Below are positions 1 through 10,126 of a DNA stretch of 64,000 nt, piece after piece. Numbering within the stretch: the first letter of the stretch is position 1; each line of letters begins with the position of its first letter. The DNA comes from Sipunculus nudus (lineage: Eukaryota; Annelida; Sipuncula; Golfingiida; Sipunculidae), in contig JAPPUL010000081.1 of the NCBI GenBank assembly GCA_026874595.1, forward strand, positions 1,130,501 to 1,194,500, read 5' to 3'. Under the pieces are notes generated by a model. That model saw only the letters and a program-made list of their open reading frames with translations. It ran no database searches and was not told where the DNA came from. The position numbers and the translations under genes are program-made.

Positions 1-1202
1 GCATCCTCTCGCGTAAGCCTATAGCCATTAACATCTGATACTAGTATCCCTTGTGCCTTCCCCTCCTCAACCAGCCTATTATATATCTTGTCTTTTAGCT
101 TGTCTACCCCTGTTAACGTAAAATCATAGCCTATTATATTTGTTGCATCTGTTTTACTGTATCTTGGTGTCTGGGTTATTAAATTCCTAAGCTCTCGCTT
201 TATTAACTCCTCTTTATTAAACTTATATCCTCCCTTAGTAGCGCTTGGACTGTAGGCCAGAATATTGCCTTCCTCCGTCATTATAAATACCTTCCCTGAT
301 TTGCCTACATCCAAATTCGCTAGGTATTTAGCTGATATGTTATATATTGTAAGGCTTACACTTATCGCTCCAACTATTTGCCCTTTAGCCCCCAATAACG
401 GATTTGAACACGATATCCCAGGCACCTGATCTGAGTAAAATACATACGGCTTAGTCCAAAATGATTTTATCTTTTCACGGCTTTCTTTCCAAGACTTATA
501 CTCCTGCTCAGCCCCAACAAACCAAGGCCTAAGCAATACATTATAAGTCTTGCTTGAGGCACTTAACTCATTACCAAAATCATATCTATCGTCCGCTTTC
601 CCATATAAATAATATTCCGGATTGCTATGATACCAACACGTTATCCCAAGTCCTTTCTCTTTATAATGATACACGTACTTCATTGAAAAACTTCCATCCG
701 GCATCCGCTTTAACATCACTTTGTCTTTTGCATAATTTCCATAATTTATTAGATTGATTTGCTCATAAGTCTTTAGATATCCTTCAAACAACTTCAAGAT
801 GCCTATACTCTTTGATGTCTTATCTAACAAAAATGTTTTAAGCTCTTTTTCGCTTATCCTATTCTTTCTAAGCTCAGTCTTATCAAAATACTCAAGCATC
901 GCATCAACTCGCCTTGCGTTCTCTTTGTACTCTTTACTCTCATTTGCATAATATTTACCATGCAACTCCCCTAACAAAAAATTAGCTGACATCTGTCGCG
1001 TTATCTCCCCTACCTCACGGGCTGGATCAAGAAAACTTACCGTCTCCTTTACCACCGACTCCTTTACCACCTCTACTACCTCGTCTAATAAACTGTTTAC
1101 TGAATTCCTGCTCGATATATAATAGGTTACTATTATTACACTTGAGCTTATTATCACTAATAATACAAAAAAGATCGGAACGCTTCGTCTTACTGATATC
1201 AA
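1..1202 (-). CDS. Membrane-anchored sensor protein with Cache-like extracellular domain (3' end outside window)
   Basis: The minus strand is open from a TTG at 1202 down to the window edge, about 400 residues. The codon just upstream of this TTG is a stop, so translation starts here or further in. Residues 8-26 form one hydrophobic segment (VPIFFVLLVIISSSVIIV). A long extracytoplasmic region follows, with stretches such as PWFVGAEQEYKSW, KPYVFYSDQVPGISCSNPL and GAISVSLTIYNISAKYL, the pattern of a double Cache sensor. The output domain (cyclase, kinase, phosphatase or chemotaxis type) lies beyond the window, so the function is open. I infer that it senses a small molecule outside the cytoplasm. 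Confidence 0.7.
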   Translation of the reverse strand, partial: MISVRRSVPIFFVLLVIISSSVIIVTYYISSRNSVNSLLDEVVEVVKESVVKETVSFLDPAREVGEITRQMSANFLLGELHGKYYANESKEYKENARRVDAMLEYFDKTELRKNRISEKELKTFLLDKTSKSIGILKLFEGYLKTYEQINLINYGNYAKDKVMLKRMPDGSFSMKYVYHYKEKGLGITCWYHSNPEYYLYGKADDRYDFGNELSASSKTYNVLLRPWFVGAEQEYKSWKESREKIKSFWTKPYVFYSDQVPGISCSNPLLGAKGQIVGAISVSLTIYNISAKYLANLDVGKSGKVFIMTEEGNILAYSPSATKGGYKFNKEELIKRELRNLITQTPRYSKTDATNIIGYDFTLTGVDKLKDKIYNRLVEEGKAQGILVSDVNGYRLTRED

Positions 1203-1284
1203 TTACTTGTACCCCAGGTTTAACACATTTGTAAATCTATATTTTCTAACACCTTAAGTCTTTACTGCCATTATTTATCTTCAA

Positions 1285-2358
1285 CTATTTATCTTTCACA
1301 TTACTATCATTTACATATTTTACTATTCCTCTCACCAATCCATTTACTATCTTTGATTGATAATCTTTATTTAATAACTTATTCGCCTCCCGCTCGTTCG
1401 TCAAAAAGCCTAACTCTACCAAAATCGAAGGCATCGTGTTGTTTGTTACCACAAAATACGCTTTGTTACTTTTTATCCCGCGATTACTCGTATCTCGCCA
1501 TACTGCCTCATATAATGATTCGTGTACATATAACGCAAGCTCGTTTGAACGCCTGCTTATATTTAAATCATATAATATCGATAATGCCTTATTTGTTTCT
1601 TTATCTTTTGTTAGTACGTTTGTTAATTTTACAAATTCTCCCTCTCGTTTACTACTTGTTCCTTCCGTTTTATAGGCTGAATAGAAAAATGTCTCTATTC
1701 CTTGTGTTTCCTTACTTAACGACGCATTTGCATGGATACTTATAAATATCCCTCCCCCTCCATGTCGACTTATATAACCATTCACTAGCTTTGTTCTATC
1801 CTCTAATGTCAGTTCTTTATCCTCTTTACGCGTTAAGTATATTTTTATCCCTTGTAATTCCCTTTTTAATCTAACATATAAAGCCTTACTAATTAAAAGA
1901 TTTAAATCCTTCTCCTCTATCCCGTTATTTACATTGCCAGGATCCCGCCCTCCATGTCCAGGATCAAGTATTATGTAATTTACTTGCCTGTTTTTTTTGC
2001 TTTTAAGATTTTTACCACTTTTAACTTCTCCTTTTAATCCCTCTCCTCCTCTTAATATCAACTGCGCAAGCTCATAAGGCAGGTAATATCTACCCCCTCG
2101 CTTTACTACTTCTTCTTCCAATAGATATACATCCTCCCCTACAAGTACCATCTTCGTGTCTCCCGCAAACTTATACTTACCTCCATTGCCCTCTATCGTT
2201 AGAATACCTTTCTCGTATTCCACATACATTACAAAACCGTACTTTATACAAAAATCACGCGCCTCTACGTAATTTACTAATATCCTGCTAGATAATAATC
2301 TGACTGTCATCAAAACCATTAGCAGCACCAGCATATACTTTATTACGCTTAATCTCAA
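1285..2358 (-). CDS. N-acetylmuramoyl-L-alanine amidase (Amidase_3 family)
   Basis: 357 residues, starting at a TTG. An N-terminal hydrophobic segment (residues 5-22) is an export signal or anchor. Residues about 30-105 resemble a copper-amine-oxidase-N-type wall-binding module. The catalytic Amidase_3 domain begins near residue 127. The zinc ligands are visible: His135 in DPGHGG, Glu149 in GIEEKDLNL, His209 in SIHANAS, and the C-terminal glutamate in ILVELGFLTN. The enzyme cleaves the bond between muramic acid and the stem peptide during cell separation or wall turnover. It lies downstream of dsbD in the same direction, with a 210-bp spacer that may hold its own promoter. Confidence 0.88.
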   Translation of the reverse strand: MRLSVIKYMLVLLMVLMTVRLLSSRILVNYVEARDFCIKYGFVMYVEYEKGILTIEGNGGKYKFAGDTKMVLVGEDVYLLEEEVVKRGGRYYLPYELAQLILRGGEGLKGEVKSGKNLKSKKNRQVNYIILDPGHGGRDPGNVNNGIEEKDLNLLISKALYVRLKRELQGIKIYLTRKEDKELTLEDRTKLVNGYISRHGGGGIFISIHANASLSKETQGIETFFYSAYKTEGTSSKREGEFVKLTNVLTKDKETNKALSILYDLNISRRSNELALYVHESLYEAVWRDTSNRGIKSNKAYFVVTNNTMPSILVELGFLTNEREANKLLNKDYQSKIVNGLVRGIVKYVNDSNVKDK

Positions 2359-2568
2359 TTCTAGTTTTGGCTAACCTCTATTTATAATTAATTATCACTT
2401 CTTACATAATATTCTAGCACTTCAAATTCTCCTTCTCCCATCCACAAACCCTTTCCTGCATCCACTTGCATTATCGCATTATTTCTTACTATTAAAAGCT
2501 TTTTAACTCATTTTTTTATATCAACCAGCTCATTAGTTTTATCTTTCCTTTTTAATCCGATCAGATAC

Positions 2569-4875
2569 TCATTCTAAGTACTTAAGCACTATTCCTTCCG
2601 TTAAAAGCTCCGGCAACAATACTACTCTCTCCCCAGGCTTATAAAGCGCATACACAGGCACCGCGTTCTTTCCTAACTTGCGAAGCGCTTGCCCTATCTT
2701 ATCACTCGGTCTTGTCCAATCCGCCTCAAACGCTTTTATCTTAAGCTCCATAAAACGCTTCTCTACTCTATCTGATTTTAACGCTAGTTTGTTCGTTTGG
2801 CAGGTTATGCACCACGCCGCTGTGAAGTTTATAAACACTATCTCTCCCGATTTGCGGTATCTAATTACCTCTTCTGCATTGTAAGAAAGCCATTCTACTC
2901 GCCCCCCCTCTTCCTTACTTGACAACACATCCCCAGATGCATAGCTATCTCTTATTATATAAAACCCAAGCCCTACAAAGAATATACTTAACAAAACCCC
3001 TACACCCTTAACCATACCAACCCTTCTAGAACCTACTCCGTTAGTTTTCCCATATACCCATAACCCAACGCTTATTAATATTAATGACACCAGGTAATAC
3101 ACTGCTTTGTCTATATCACTTTGTTTGCCCAGTATCCATACGAAATATAGGGTCGTAAGCAATAACAAAAAACCCATCACCTCCTTAAGCACTAGCATCC
3201 AAGCCCCTGGCTTCGGTATGAAATTTAGAAGCTTCGGTTTAAACGCTATAACCAAATAGGGAAACGATATCCCAAGCCCTATCGATGTGAATATTAAAAG
3301 TATTATAACATCATCTTGCGCTATCGCAAAGCCTAATGCTGTCCCCAAAAATGGTGCCGAACACGGAGTTGCTGATATCGTTATCATTACCCCCATCATA
3401 AACGATTTTAACATACTACCATATTCGCTCCCTACTCCACCGTACTTGCTAAGACTTACTCCTATCTCGAATACCCCAAACAGATTAAGCGCAAATACTA
3501 AAAAAAATACCCCCAAGAGCATTACAAATAATGAGTCTTGTAATTGATAACCCCAGCCTCGTATGTCCCCTCCGTGTTTTAACAATATTAAAAAGCCAGA
3601 TAATATCCAAAGTGAGACCAAAACGCCTAGCGTGAATAATATCCCATTTACCTTTATTCCCCTACCGCTCTTCCCGCCTTGCTCCGCAAAACTTAATATC
3701 TTTAGCGACATCACAGGTAGCACGCACGGCATCAAATTTAATATTATTCCCCCTATAAATCCAAAGAGTATTACCACCAGCAAAGATGTGCTCCCTATAG
3801 CTCCTGCATCTTCAGATGCTCCCTCTTCTACTCCCCCTTCTGCAACAGATGCATAACCAAGCCCATTCCTTACCTCCCTTAACAAAAGTTCAGACCCCTC
3901 TCCTAACTCTTTGAATCTATAAGACTCAAACTTCCCTCCCGAAAATCCCAAAAGCCTCTCAGAAAGCTCAATGCCACCTTCTGCCGATAACACACCACCA
4001 AGCCCTTTCGGATAATCCAATACCCCCACCTTTAGATAACTTTTACCCTCATACTCAAAATACTCCTGCCCCATACTCGCTTTCATCTTAGTACTTTCTC
4101 CAAAAAAATATACACCCTCCCCCCTCTTTCCTAAACGCTCACTTAAAGTCCCTCCTAACTCCTTCGAGAACTTTATATATATCCACTTCCCCTTACCTTT
4201 TCCCTTCTTAACATTCGATTTGCCTAAAGCTTTATCCCCTTTATCCCCTTTATCCCCACCTATAACATTCCCTTCCATAAACTTTAGTTTGCCATAACTT
4301 AGTAAGTTAGCACTCTCTACCTTCAACGGTAACTTATTCTTTACACTACCATACTCCCTTTCCCATAAAACATTTTTACGCTCTTGACCTACCTTAAGCT
4401 CCATATCAAGCTCTTCAACTCGGGGGGCAAGGCAGACTTTCTCGCATAACAAATATTCTACTTGCACTTTTAACCTTATAGCCTCCTTTATAGCTTCTTT
4501 AACCACAAAATCGTACACGAATGAAGCACTGTTACTATACCCATACGTTATTAAGCCCACTGTGTCAAATGTATGCGGGCGTTCCCAACTTGAGTTTTCT
4601 TCCTTTATCTCTTTTGGTGTTTTGATTTTTATCTTTGTTGCAAGCCCTCCATCCCCCGGATAACGCCAGTAGATATGCCAGCCCTCTTTTAAAACCGCTT
4701 TTAACAGTATCTTAAAGCGAGTGCCTGCTTGCCCCGATATCTCCTTCTTCTCCTCCACCAACCTAAAACTTATATAATCCCTTTCTACATAACGCTTCTC
4801 TACTACTCCATACATCCTACCTGCCAGCAACATCAAAAGTAGCACAAAGCATATCGTACGATATAATACTTGCAT
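2569..4875 (-). CDS. dsbD: Thiol:disulfide interchange protein DsbD/ScsB-type
   Basis: 768 residues with a signal peptide. The periplasmic N-terminal domain contains CEKVCLAP. The membrane core from about residue 370 carries the CcdA-type cysteine motifs NLMPCVLPV and ATPCSAPF. The C-terminal thioredoxin domain has WCITC at residues 688-692. The family passes electrons from cytoplasmic thioredoxin through the membrane to periplasmic thiols. A low-complexity insert (GGDKGDKGDK followed by KKGKGKGK) interrupts the periplasmic part. The gene follows soeC in the same direction, so it may be co-transcribed with the sulfite dehydrogenase genes, although SoeABC itself is predicted to face the cytoplasm. 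The gene appears intact. Confidence 0.9.
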   Translation of the reverse strand: MQVLYRTICFVLLLMLLAGRMYGVVEKRYVERDYISFRLVEEKKEISGQAGTRFKILLKAVLKEGWHIYWRYPGDGGLATKIKIKTPKEIKEENSSWERPHTFDTVGLITYGYSNSASFVYDFVVKEAIKEAIRLKVQVEYLLCEKVCLAPRVEELDMELKVGQERKNVLWEREYGSVKNKLPLKVESANLLSYGKLKFMEGNVIGGDKGDKGDKALGKSNVKKGKGKGKWIYIKFSKELGGTLSERLGKRGEGVYFFGESTKMKASMGQEYFEYEGKSYLKVGVLDYPKGLGGVLSAEGGIELSERLLGFSGGKFESYRFKELGEGSELLLREVRNGLGYASVAEGGVEEGASEDAGAIGSTSLLVVILFGFIGGIILNLMPCVLPVMSLKILSFAEQGGKSGRGIKVNGILFTLGVLVSLWILSGFLILLKHGGDIRGWGYQLQDSLFVMLLGVFFLVFALNLFGVFEIGVSLSKYGGVGSEYGSMLKSFMMGVMITISATPCSAPFLGTALGFAIAQDDVIILLIFTSIGLGISFPYLVIAFKPKLLNFIPKPGAWMLVLKEVMGFLLLLTTLYFVWILGKQSDIDKAVYYLVSLILISVGLWVYGKTNGVGSRRVGMVKGVGVLLSIFFVGLGFYIIRDSYASGDVLSSKEEGGRVEWLSYNAEEVIRYRKSGEIVFINFTAAWCITCQTNKLALKSDRVEKRFMELKIKAFEADWTRPSDKIGQALRKLGKNAVPVYALYKPGERVVLLPELLTEGIVLKYLE

Positions 4876-4930
4876 AATTTCTCTTATCTCTAGTTTACTA
4901 TTAATATCTCTTCCCCTACAAACCCCATTC

Positions 4931-4990
4931 CTATTTCTTCTTCCTATTTCTTCTTCCTATTTCTTCTTCCTATTTCTTCTTCCTATTTCC
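4931..4990. repeat. 13-bp tandem repeat between dsbD and soeC
   Basis: The unit ctatttcttcttc runs head to tail from 4931 for about 4.6 copies, ending in a partial unit. Just beyond it, a roughly 20-bp segment containing aacccctctttctgcccc is duplicated across the 3' end of soeC. The array is pyrimidine-rich on the plus strand and purine-rich on the transcribed strand. It has the same 13-bp period as the larger array at 54731. Confidence 0.9.
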
Positions 4991-5035
4991 ACCCCCCTAC
5001 TCTAACCCCTCTCTAACCCCTCTTTCTGCCCCTCT

Positions 5036-6082
5036 CTAACCCCTCTTTCTGCCCCAATATGGACTGTCTCCCTTCGCCTTCACCAATAACGGATTTGTGC
5101 CCTTGCTTGCGTATTTATATCTATTGTAATATAAACTTTGTATATGATTGCCTTGTATGAAAAACAGTTTTCGGTCATTTATATAACCATATAACATCAT
5201 AGCAATTCCAACTAGCCCTAGTACAAAGCCTAGTGTATAGGTTGACTCTTTGTACGTCGATAAAAAGAGCATTATAAACCATAGCACCATAGGTACTACA
5301 AAACCAAACACTACTATCAACACCTTATTATTATCTATTTCTTCCTCTGGCATCGGATAGCTAAACTCTTTTGTATTGAAATGTTCATACGGTGTGCCCA
5401 TGTCTGTTTGCCTTATATCTATACCTCCCTTTACTCCAAGAGCTTTGTTCAAATCTATTGGCTCGTATAAACGGTTTAGCATACTATATGTTAGCAATTT
5501 TAGCAAAGACAGCACTATCCCAAAAAATATCAACACCAGCCCCATAGGGTATAATAACTCGTTTGACAACGGATAGACATACCATAAAACTGTATAGACC
5601 ACTCCAAGCCCTCCTGTTACTCCCATTAAGAAAAACATTATCGGGGTTGATAAATTTGCCCACTCCTTTACATATTTTATCGTTGTATAAAGCATTGACG
5701 ACGATATCAAAAATGATACTGACCCCATTACCGTAAATAAGGCTATCGCAAATTCATATCCCCTAAAAGCAGGGACAAACAATATTATCATATATAACAC
5801 CGTCCCCCCAAACGCTATGCCGCCTGATAACACTTCTCGGGATAACCATGAGTGCCCTACCTTCTTTATTGCCTTCCATACCCTTAGTGGATGCCCTAGA
5901 TGTTTTAGGCTTGATATCGTCCCTACTGTTTGCAGTATAAGCGATATCAACAATATTAAAAATGTTACATATACTGGCAACAAATACCCATACAAGAACT
6001 TTAGTACGAAAAGTACTATTATCATCCCTTGTCCAAGCCCGCTCATCACTGTTAGCATTATTAATGACATCTCCGGATGCAT
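5036..6082 (-). CDS. soeC: DmsC/NrfD-type membrane anchor, probable sulfite dehydrogenase subunit SoeC
   Basis: 348 residues with eight or nine predicted membrane helices. The conserved DMSO-reductase-anchor stretch HLGHPLRVWKAIKKVGHSWL is followed by SREVLSGG. In this family the anchor binds the quinone and takes electrons from the iron-sulfur subunit. It is the third gene of soeA-soeB-soeC, with repeat-filled spacers between the genes. The C-terminus (YWGRKRG) lies at a short duplicated segment, so its exact end may vary between strains. A DmsC or other molybdoenzyme anchor is the alternative. The Soe assignment rests on the partner subunits and on the missing Tat signal in the catalytic subunit. 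Confidence 0.8.
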   Translation of the reverse strand: MHPEMSLIMLTVMSGLGQGMIIVLFVLKFLYGYLLPVYVTFLILLISLILQTVGTISSLKHLGHPLRVWKAIKKVGHSWLSREVLSGGIAFGGTVLYMIILFVPAFRGYEFAIALFTVMGSVSFLISSSMLYTTIKYVKEWANLSTPIMFFLMGVTGGLGVVYTVLWYVYPLSNELLYPMGLVLIFFGIVLSLLKLLTYSMLNRLYEPIDLNKALGVKGGIDIRQTDMGTPYEHFNTKEFSYPMPEEEIDNNKVLIVVFGFVVPMVLWFIMLFLSTYKESTYTLGFVLGLVGIAMMLYGYINDRKLFFIQGNHIQSLYYNRYKYASKGTNPLLVKAKGDSPYWGRKRG

Positions 6083-6099
6083 TTTTACCTCGCTTTTTT

Positions 6100-6300
6100 T
6101 ATCCCTTTTTTCTTACTTTTTTCTTTCTTACTTTATTTTTACTTACTTTATTTTTTCTTACTTTATTTTTTAAACTTTTACGTTTGTCTAAACTACTACT
6201 TCTTTCTAGCATCCCTCCTGATAGCATCCACCCTCATCATCTTCACCCTCATCTTCACCCTCATCCCCCCTCTCATCCCCCTCTCATCCCCCCTCTCCTA
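6100..6300. repeat. Simple-sequence spacer between soeB and soeC
   Basis: The 232-bp spacer is almost wholly repetitive. Imperfect copies of cttactttattttt occur around 6110-6175, followed by reiterations of ctcatcttcacc and ctcatcccc around 6231-6298. I see no gene and no convincing terminator. The repeats would be transcribed as a purine-rich leader ahead of soeC. Confidence 0.75.
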
Positions 6301-6314
6301 CAACTATTGTGCAT

Positions 6315-7013
6315 CTACTTACAGCTGCATACATGATCTATCGATACTTTAGTGTTCTTCTTTGGTATATAGTGATTTGCTGGGTTTGTTCCAGCCTCCG
6401 GCATCAGCTTATATCCATACCCTATCTCTATCGCTTTTGATGCCTCGCTTTCTGGATCGTTTATATCTCCAAATATCCTAGCCTTCGATGGACATGCCAA
6501 TACGCACGCTGGTAAACGTTCTGCTTCCGGCAAGTCTTCATTGTATATCCTGTCTACGCAAAGTGTACATTTCTTCATCACTCCCTCTTTCTCGTCATAT
6601 TCTCGACACCCATAAGGACACGCCCATGCGCAATATTTACACCCTATACAATCATCATAATGTACTAATACTATTCCATCCTCTTCGCGCTTATAGGATG
6701 CCTCCGTCGGGCATACCTCCACACAGGGCGGATCTTCACAATGCATACACGACTTCGGCAGATACATTATCTCCGTATTCGGAAACTGCCCAAGCTCGTA
6801 TGTTTGTACCCGATTATACCATACCCCGCTTGGATCACTCCCATATGGATCTTTGTCCGGTAACGGTCCAAGCTCTCCTTGCGTGTTCCAAGACTTGCAA
6901 TTTGTCGCACATGCATGGCAGCCTACACACGTATTTAAATCTATTACTAACGCAAGTTGTTTCTTCCTTTTGTTATTTATCTCGCTTTTGCTTTCGCTCT
7001 TTATATCGTTCAT
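6315..7013 (-). CDS. soeB: Four-cluster ferredoxin-type electron transfer subunit, probable SoeB
   Basis: 232 residues without a signal peptide. Four cysteine groups, each able to hold a [4Fe-4S] cluster, are visible: Cys29/32/35/39 (CVGCHACATNC), Cys89/92/97/101 (CMHCEDPPCVEVC), Cys122/125/128/132 (CIGCKYCAWAC) and Cys149/152/170/174. This is the standard layout of the DmsB/PsrB/SoeB family, which relays electrons between the molybdopterin subunit and the membrane quinone site. It lies between soeA and soeC. The long loop between the last two cysteine pairs and the C-terminal CSCK fit the family. Confidence 0.85.
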   Translation of the reverse strand: MNDIKSESKSEINNKRKKQLALVIDLNTCVGCHACATNCKSWNTQGELGPLPDKDPYGSDPSGVWYNRVQTYELGQFPNTEIMYLPKSCMHCEDPPCVEVCPTEASYKREEDGIVLVHYDDCIGCKYCAWACPYGCREYDEKEGVMKKCTLCVDRIYNEDLPEAERLPACVLACPSKARIFGDINDPESEASKAIEIGYGYKLMPEAGTNPANHYIPKKNTKVSIDHVCSCK

Positions 7014-7181
7014 TTATTTGCTCCTTTTAGATTATCTTTCTATAATCCCCTTAACCTATCTTTTCAAAAGCTCCTTATCTCTTCTTATCTCTTCATCCTA
7101 TCATCTTTATCCTATCTCTTTATCCTATCTCTTATACCCGTCTTTTAAACAAGCATAGCATTTTATACTTTCATATAAGCA

Positions 7182-10082
7182 TTATCTTGCTTTCCCTCTT
7201 AAAAATCCATAGTCTATAAGCTCTTTTGCCTTTTCCATGTGTTTTGGCACCGATACACTCTCATACTCAGGATAATGTCCCTCCTCTTCTGCTTTATATA
7301 TCTTTACCCGAAGATCATACCAGCCCGCTTGCCCTGTTATCGGATCGCTGTTTGATATTTTTCCAAAGCCTGAGAGCTTAAGCTCTTCTCTTATTAAGTG
7401 ATTAAGTAAAAATCCTTTCTTTGCCTCCGCAACATCTCCCTTAAGTCCCCAAAAGCCTGACTTCTTACCTACTCCATTCCATGTCCATACTGTGTCAGGC
7501 TGATGCGCTTCTGAGTATTTTACCTGTACTCGTATCTTAGCTATCGACGACTCAACCCATACCCAATCCTCGTCTTCTATCCCAAGCTCTTTTGCCTTTT
7601 TAGGATTTATATATAAATAATTTTGTCCTACTATTTGTCTTAACCACGCATTTTGTCCATCCCATGAATGGTACATTGGCATAGGCCTTTGGGTTATTGC
7701 ATAAAAACTATATTGCTCCTTATCTATTTGTTTTGGCTCAAGCGACTCATACCAAAACGGTAGCGGATCAAAATATCTTAATATCCGCTCCCTTTGCGCT
7801 TGTGTTTGAGGCTTTCTACCTTCTACATCACCTTCTGCGCTTATTCTAAAACTTTCAAGCACCTCTGAATACATATTCATCACTATCGGCTTTGCACTCC
7901 CTATTAACTTCATCTTCGTTGCCCACTCCAAATAGCCCTTATTTATATTTCTATTGTACTTTATTCCATCCTCAAGCTCATAACGGTAAAACGATTTGTT
8001 TTCTATGTATTTGTCAAGCTGTTTCTCATTCGGTTCGCCTATTATCTGTTTTGCTCCATCTGCCCCCCTCCATCCTGATAAAAAGCCTACTCCCCCTCCT
8101 TCCACCGTCTCCCACTTCGTTATAAACTCTTCATAGGTCTTGTATTTTAGTTTCCCTTCTGAATCACAAAACCCTTCAAGTCCAAGCTCTCCTGCAAGGT
8201 CTATTAGCGTCTGCTGAAATGCCCTGCACTCCCCTTTCGGCTCCATTATAGGATGCCTTATAGAATCACATACTGCGTCGTACTCGCTGATTGGCCTGTC
8301 TAACATCGATATACAGTCAAATCTCTCTAAGTATGTTGTGTCCGGCAATACCAAATCTGCATACGCTACTTGTTCACTATAAAATGCATCGCTTACCACT
8401 ATAAACGGAATCTTATACTCGCCATCTTCTTCTTTATCCGTTAGCATCCTTAGCATCCCACTCGTATTCATTGACGAGTTCCAGGCCATGTTTGCCATGA
8501 ATAATATCAATGTGTCTATCTTATATGGGTCTCCACGATGTGCATTCGTTATCACGTTTTGCAGCATGCCATGTGCCGTTAAAGGAAATTCCCAGCTGAA
8601 CGCTTTATCAAGCCTTATTGGCCCTCCTTTCTCATCTATCATTAGGTCTTCTGGACTTGCTGGAAAACCTAAAGCCGGCTTTGGCAACGCTTTGTTTGGC
8701 TTTATGTCTGCTTCGTTGTTTACAGGCCGCACTGCCGGCGGAATCGGCTTCGGGAAAGGTGGTTTATATCTAAAACCACCCGGCCTGTCTATTATACCTA
8801 GCAACATCATGAACGCTGATAGTGCCCTTATAGTTTGAAATCCATTTGTATGTGCTGCAAGCCCGCGCATCCCGTGCAATGATACCGGCCGCCCTGTTGT
8901 ATTTTCATGTTTAGTTCCCCACGCATCTGTCCAAGGTATTTCTAGTGTTATAAGTTCTTGCGCGACCACCCCTACTTCTATTCCTATTCGCCTTATAACT
9001 TCAGCTGGTACCCCGCATATAGCCTCTGCACTCTCCGGTGTGTACTTTGATACCCGTTCCACCAAACATTGCATCACTGTCTTTAAATTCCTCTTCCCCA
9101 CCTTATATGTCCCAAGAAGTGCTGCCTTAACGCCTTTCTTATGCGCTTCCTCTACCCTCCCACTCTCCTCGTCATACACATATTTTACCTCCTTATCATC
9201 TCCGCACGTATACAATAACCCCTCAAAACCCTCCCCCTCACCAACTTCATCACCCTTTAGCTCAACCAGATAACTCGCATTTGTAAAGTTTAGTAAAAAC
9301 TCTTTGTCATAAAACTTGTGCTCCACCAAAACATTCATAAGTCCCATTATAAATGCTCCGTCCGTCCCAGGCCTTATCGCTACCCACTCATCCGCTATTG
9401 CTCCATACCCTGACCTTATCGGGTTTATAACCACTACCTTCCCCCCGCGATTCTTCACCTTCGACAACCCTAGCTTCATCGGATTTGAATCATGATCTTC
9501 TGCTACTCCAAATAGTAATAGATATTTTGTCATCTCAAAATCAGGCCCCCCAAACTCCCAGCTCGTGCCTCCCATCGAATATATCATGCCAGCTGCCATA
9601 TTTACAGAACAAAATCCCCCATGCGCCGCAAAGTTCGGTGTTCCAAACTGTTTTGCCCAATAGCCTGTTAACGCTTGCATCTGATCTCGTCCTGTGTAAA
9701 ATGCTAGCTTCTTTGGATCCTCTCCCCTTATCTTCTTTAAACGCTTAACTAAAAGCTCCATCGCCCCTCCCCAGCTTATCTCTTCAAATTCCCCGCTACC
9801 ACGTTCCTTACCCTCTCGACGCAACAGCGGCTTCGTTATTCGACCCGGACTAAATTGTTTCATTATCCCTGATGAGCCCTTTGCGCATATTACACCCTGA
9901 TTAGTTGGATGCTCCATATTACCTTGTATATACACTATCTTCTCATCTCGTAGCGATACCTTTATTCCGCATCTGCACGCACACATATAGCACGTTGTGT
10001 ACTTTATATCTTCATTCTCTTTTAATCTATGTCCATCCTTTGTTATCTTTGAATCCATTTGCTTATCCCTTTCTTCATTCAT
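7182..10082 (-). CDS. soeA: Molybdopterin oxidoreductase, probable cytoplasmic sulfite dehydrogenase SoeA
   Basis: 966 residues, close to the length of known SoeA proteins. Cys31, Cys34, Cys38 and Cys66 (TCYMCACRCG with ICAKGSSG) form the N-terminal [4Fe-4S] site of the DMSO-reductase superfamily. Cys158 in HGGFCSVNMA is a candidate molybdenum ligand. No twin-arginine signal precedes the cluster, which argues for a cytoplasmic enzyme and against exported PsrA/PhsA or DmsA types. The C-terminal cofactor domain includes MYHSWDGQNAWLRQI. SoeABC oxidises sulfite to sulfate and reduces quinone, and it is found in sulfur oxidisers. The direction of catalysis here is inferred. A polysulfide or thiosulfate reductase relative is the main alternative. 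Confidence 0.8.
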   Translation of the reverse strand: MNEERDKQMDSKITKDGHRLKENEDIKYTTCYMCACRCGIKVSLRDEKIVYIQGNMEHPTNQGVICAKGSSGIMKQFSPGRITKPLLRREGKERGSGEFEEISWGGAMELLVKRLKKIRGEDPKKLAFYTGRDQMQALTGYWAKQFGTPNFAAHGGFCSVNMAAGMIYSMGGTSWEFGGPDFEMTKYLLLFGVAEDHDSNPMKLGLSKVKNRGGKVVVINPIRSGYGAIADEWVAIRPGTDGAFIMGLMNVLVEHKFYDKEFLLNFTNASYLVELKGDEVGEGEGFEGLLYTCGDDKEVKYVYDEESGRVEEAHKKGVKAALLGTYKVGKRNLKTVMQCLVERVSKYTPESAEAICGVPAEVIRRIGIEVGVVAQELITLEIPWTDAWGTKHENTTGRPVSLHGMRGLAAHTNGFQTIRALSAFMMLLGIIDRPGGFRYKPPFPKPIPPAVRPVNNEADIKPNKALPKPALGFPASPEDLMIDEKGGPIRLDKAFSWEFPLTAHGMLQNVITNAHRGDPYKIDTLILFMANMAWNSSMNTSGMLRMLTDKEEDGEYKIPFIVVSDAFYSEQVAYADLVLPDTTYLERFDCISMLDRPISEYDAVCDSIRHPIMEPKGECRAFQQTLIDLAGELGLEGFCDSEGKLKYKTYEEFITKWETVEGGGVGFLSGWRGADGAKQIIGEPNEKQLDKYIENKSFYRYELEDGIKYNRNINKGYLEWATKMKLIGSAKPIVMNMYSEVLESFRISAEGDVEGRKPQTQAQRERILRYFDPLPFWYESLEPKQIDKEQYSFYAITQRPMPMYHSWDGQNAWLRQIVGQNYLYINPKKAKELGIEDEDWVWVESSIAKIRVQVKYSEAHQPDTVWTWNGVGKKSGFWGLKGDVAEAKKGFLLNHLIREELKLSGFGKISNSDPITGQAGWYDLRVKIYKAEEEGHYPEYESVSVPKHMEKAKELIDYGFLRGKAR

Positions 10083-10126
10083 CTTTACTCTCTTCCTTAC
10101 ATATATATATATTATTCTTTTAACTT

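Noticed and set aside
6077-6352. Hydrophobic leucine/phenylalanine-rich plus-strand frames opposite minus-strand genes
   Set aside because: They are the complement of purine-rich coding or repeat DNA and have no ribosome binding site. Similar frames recur throughout the window.
5036-10082. Dimethyl sulfoxide reductase DmsABC or polysulfide/thiosulfate reductase
   Set aside because: The catalytic subunit has no twin-arginine signal, and its length and partner features fit SoeABC better. A phylogeny would be needed to exclude the others fully.
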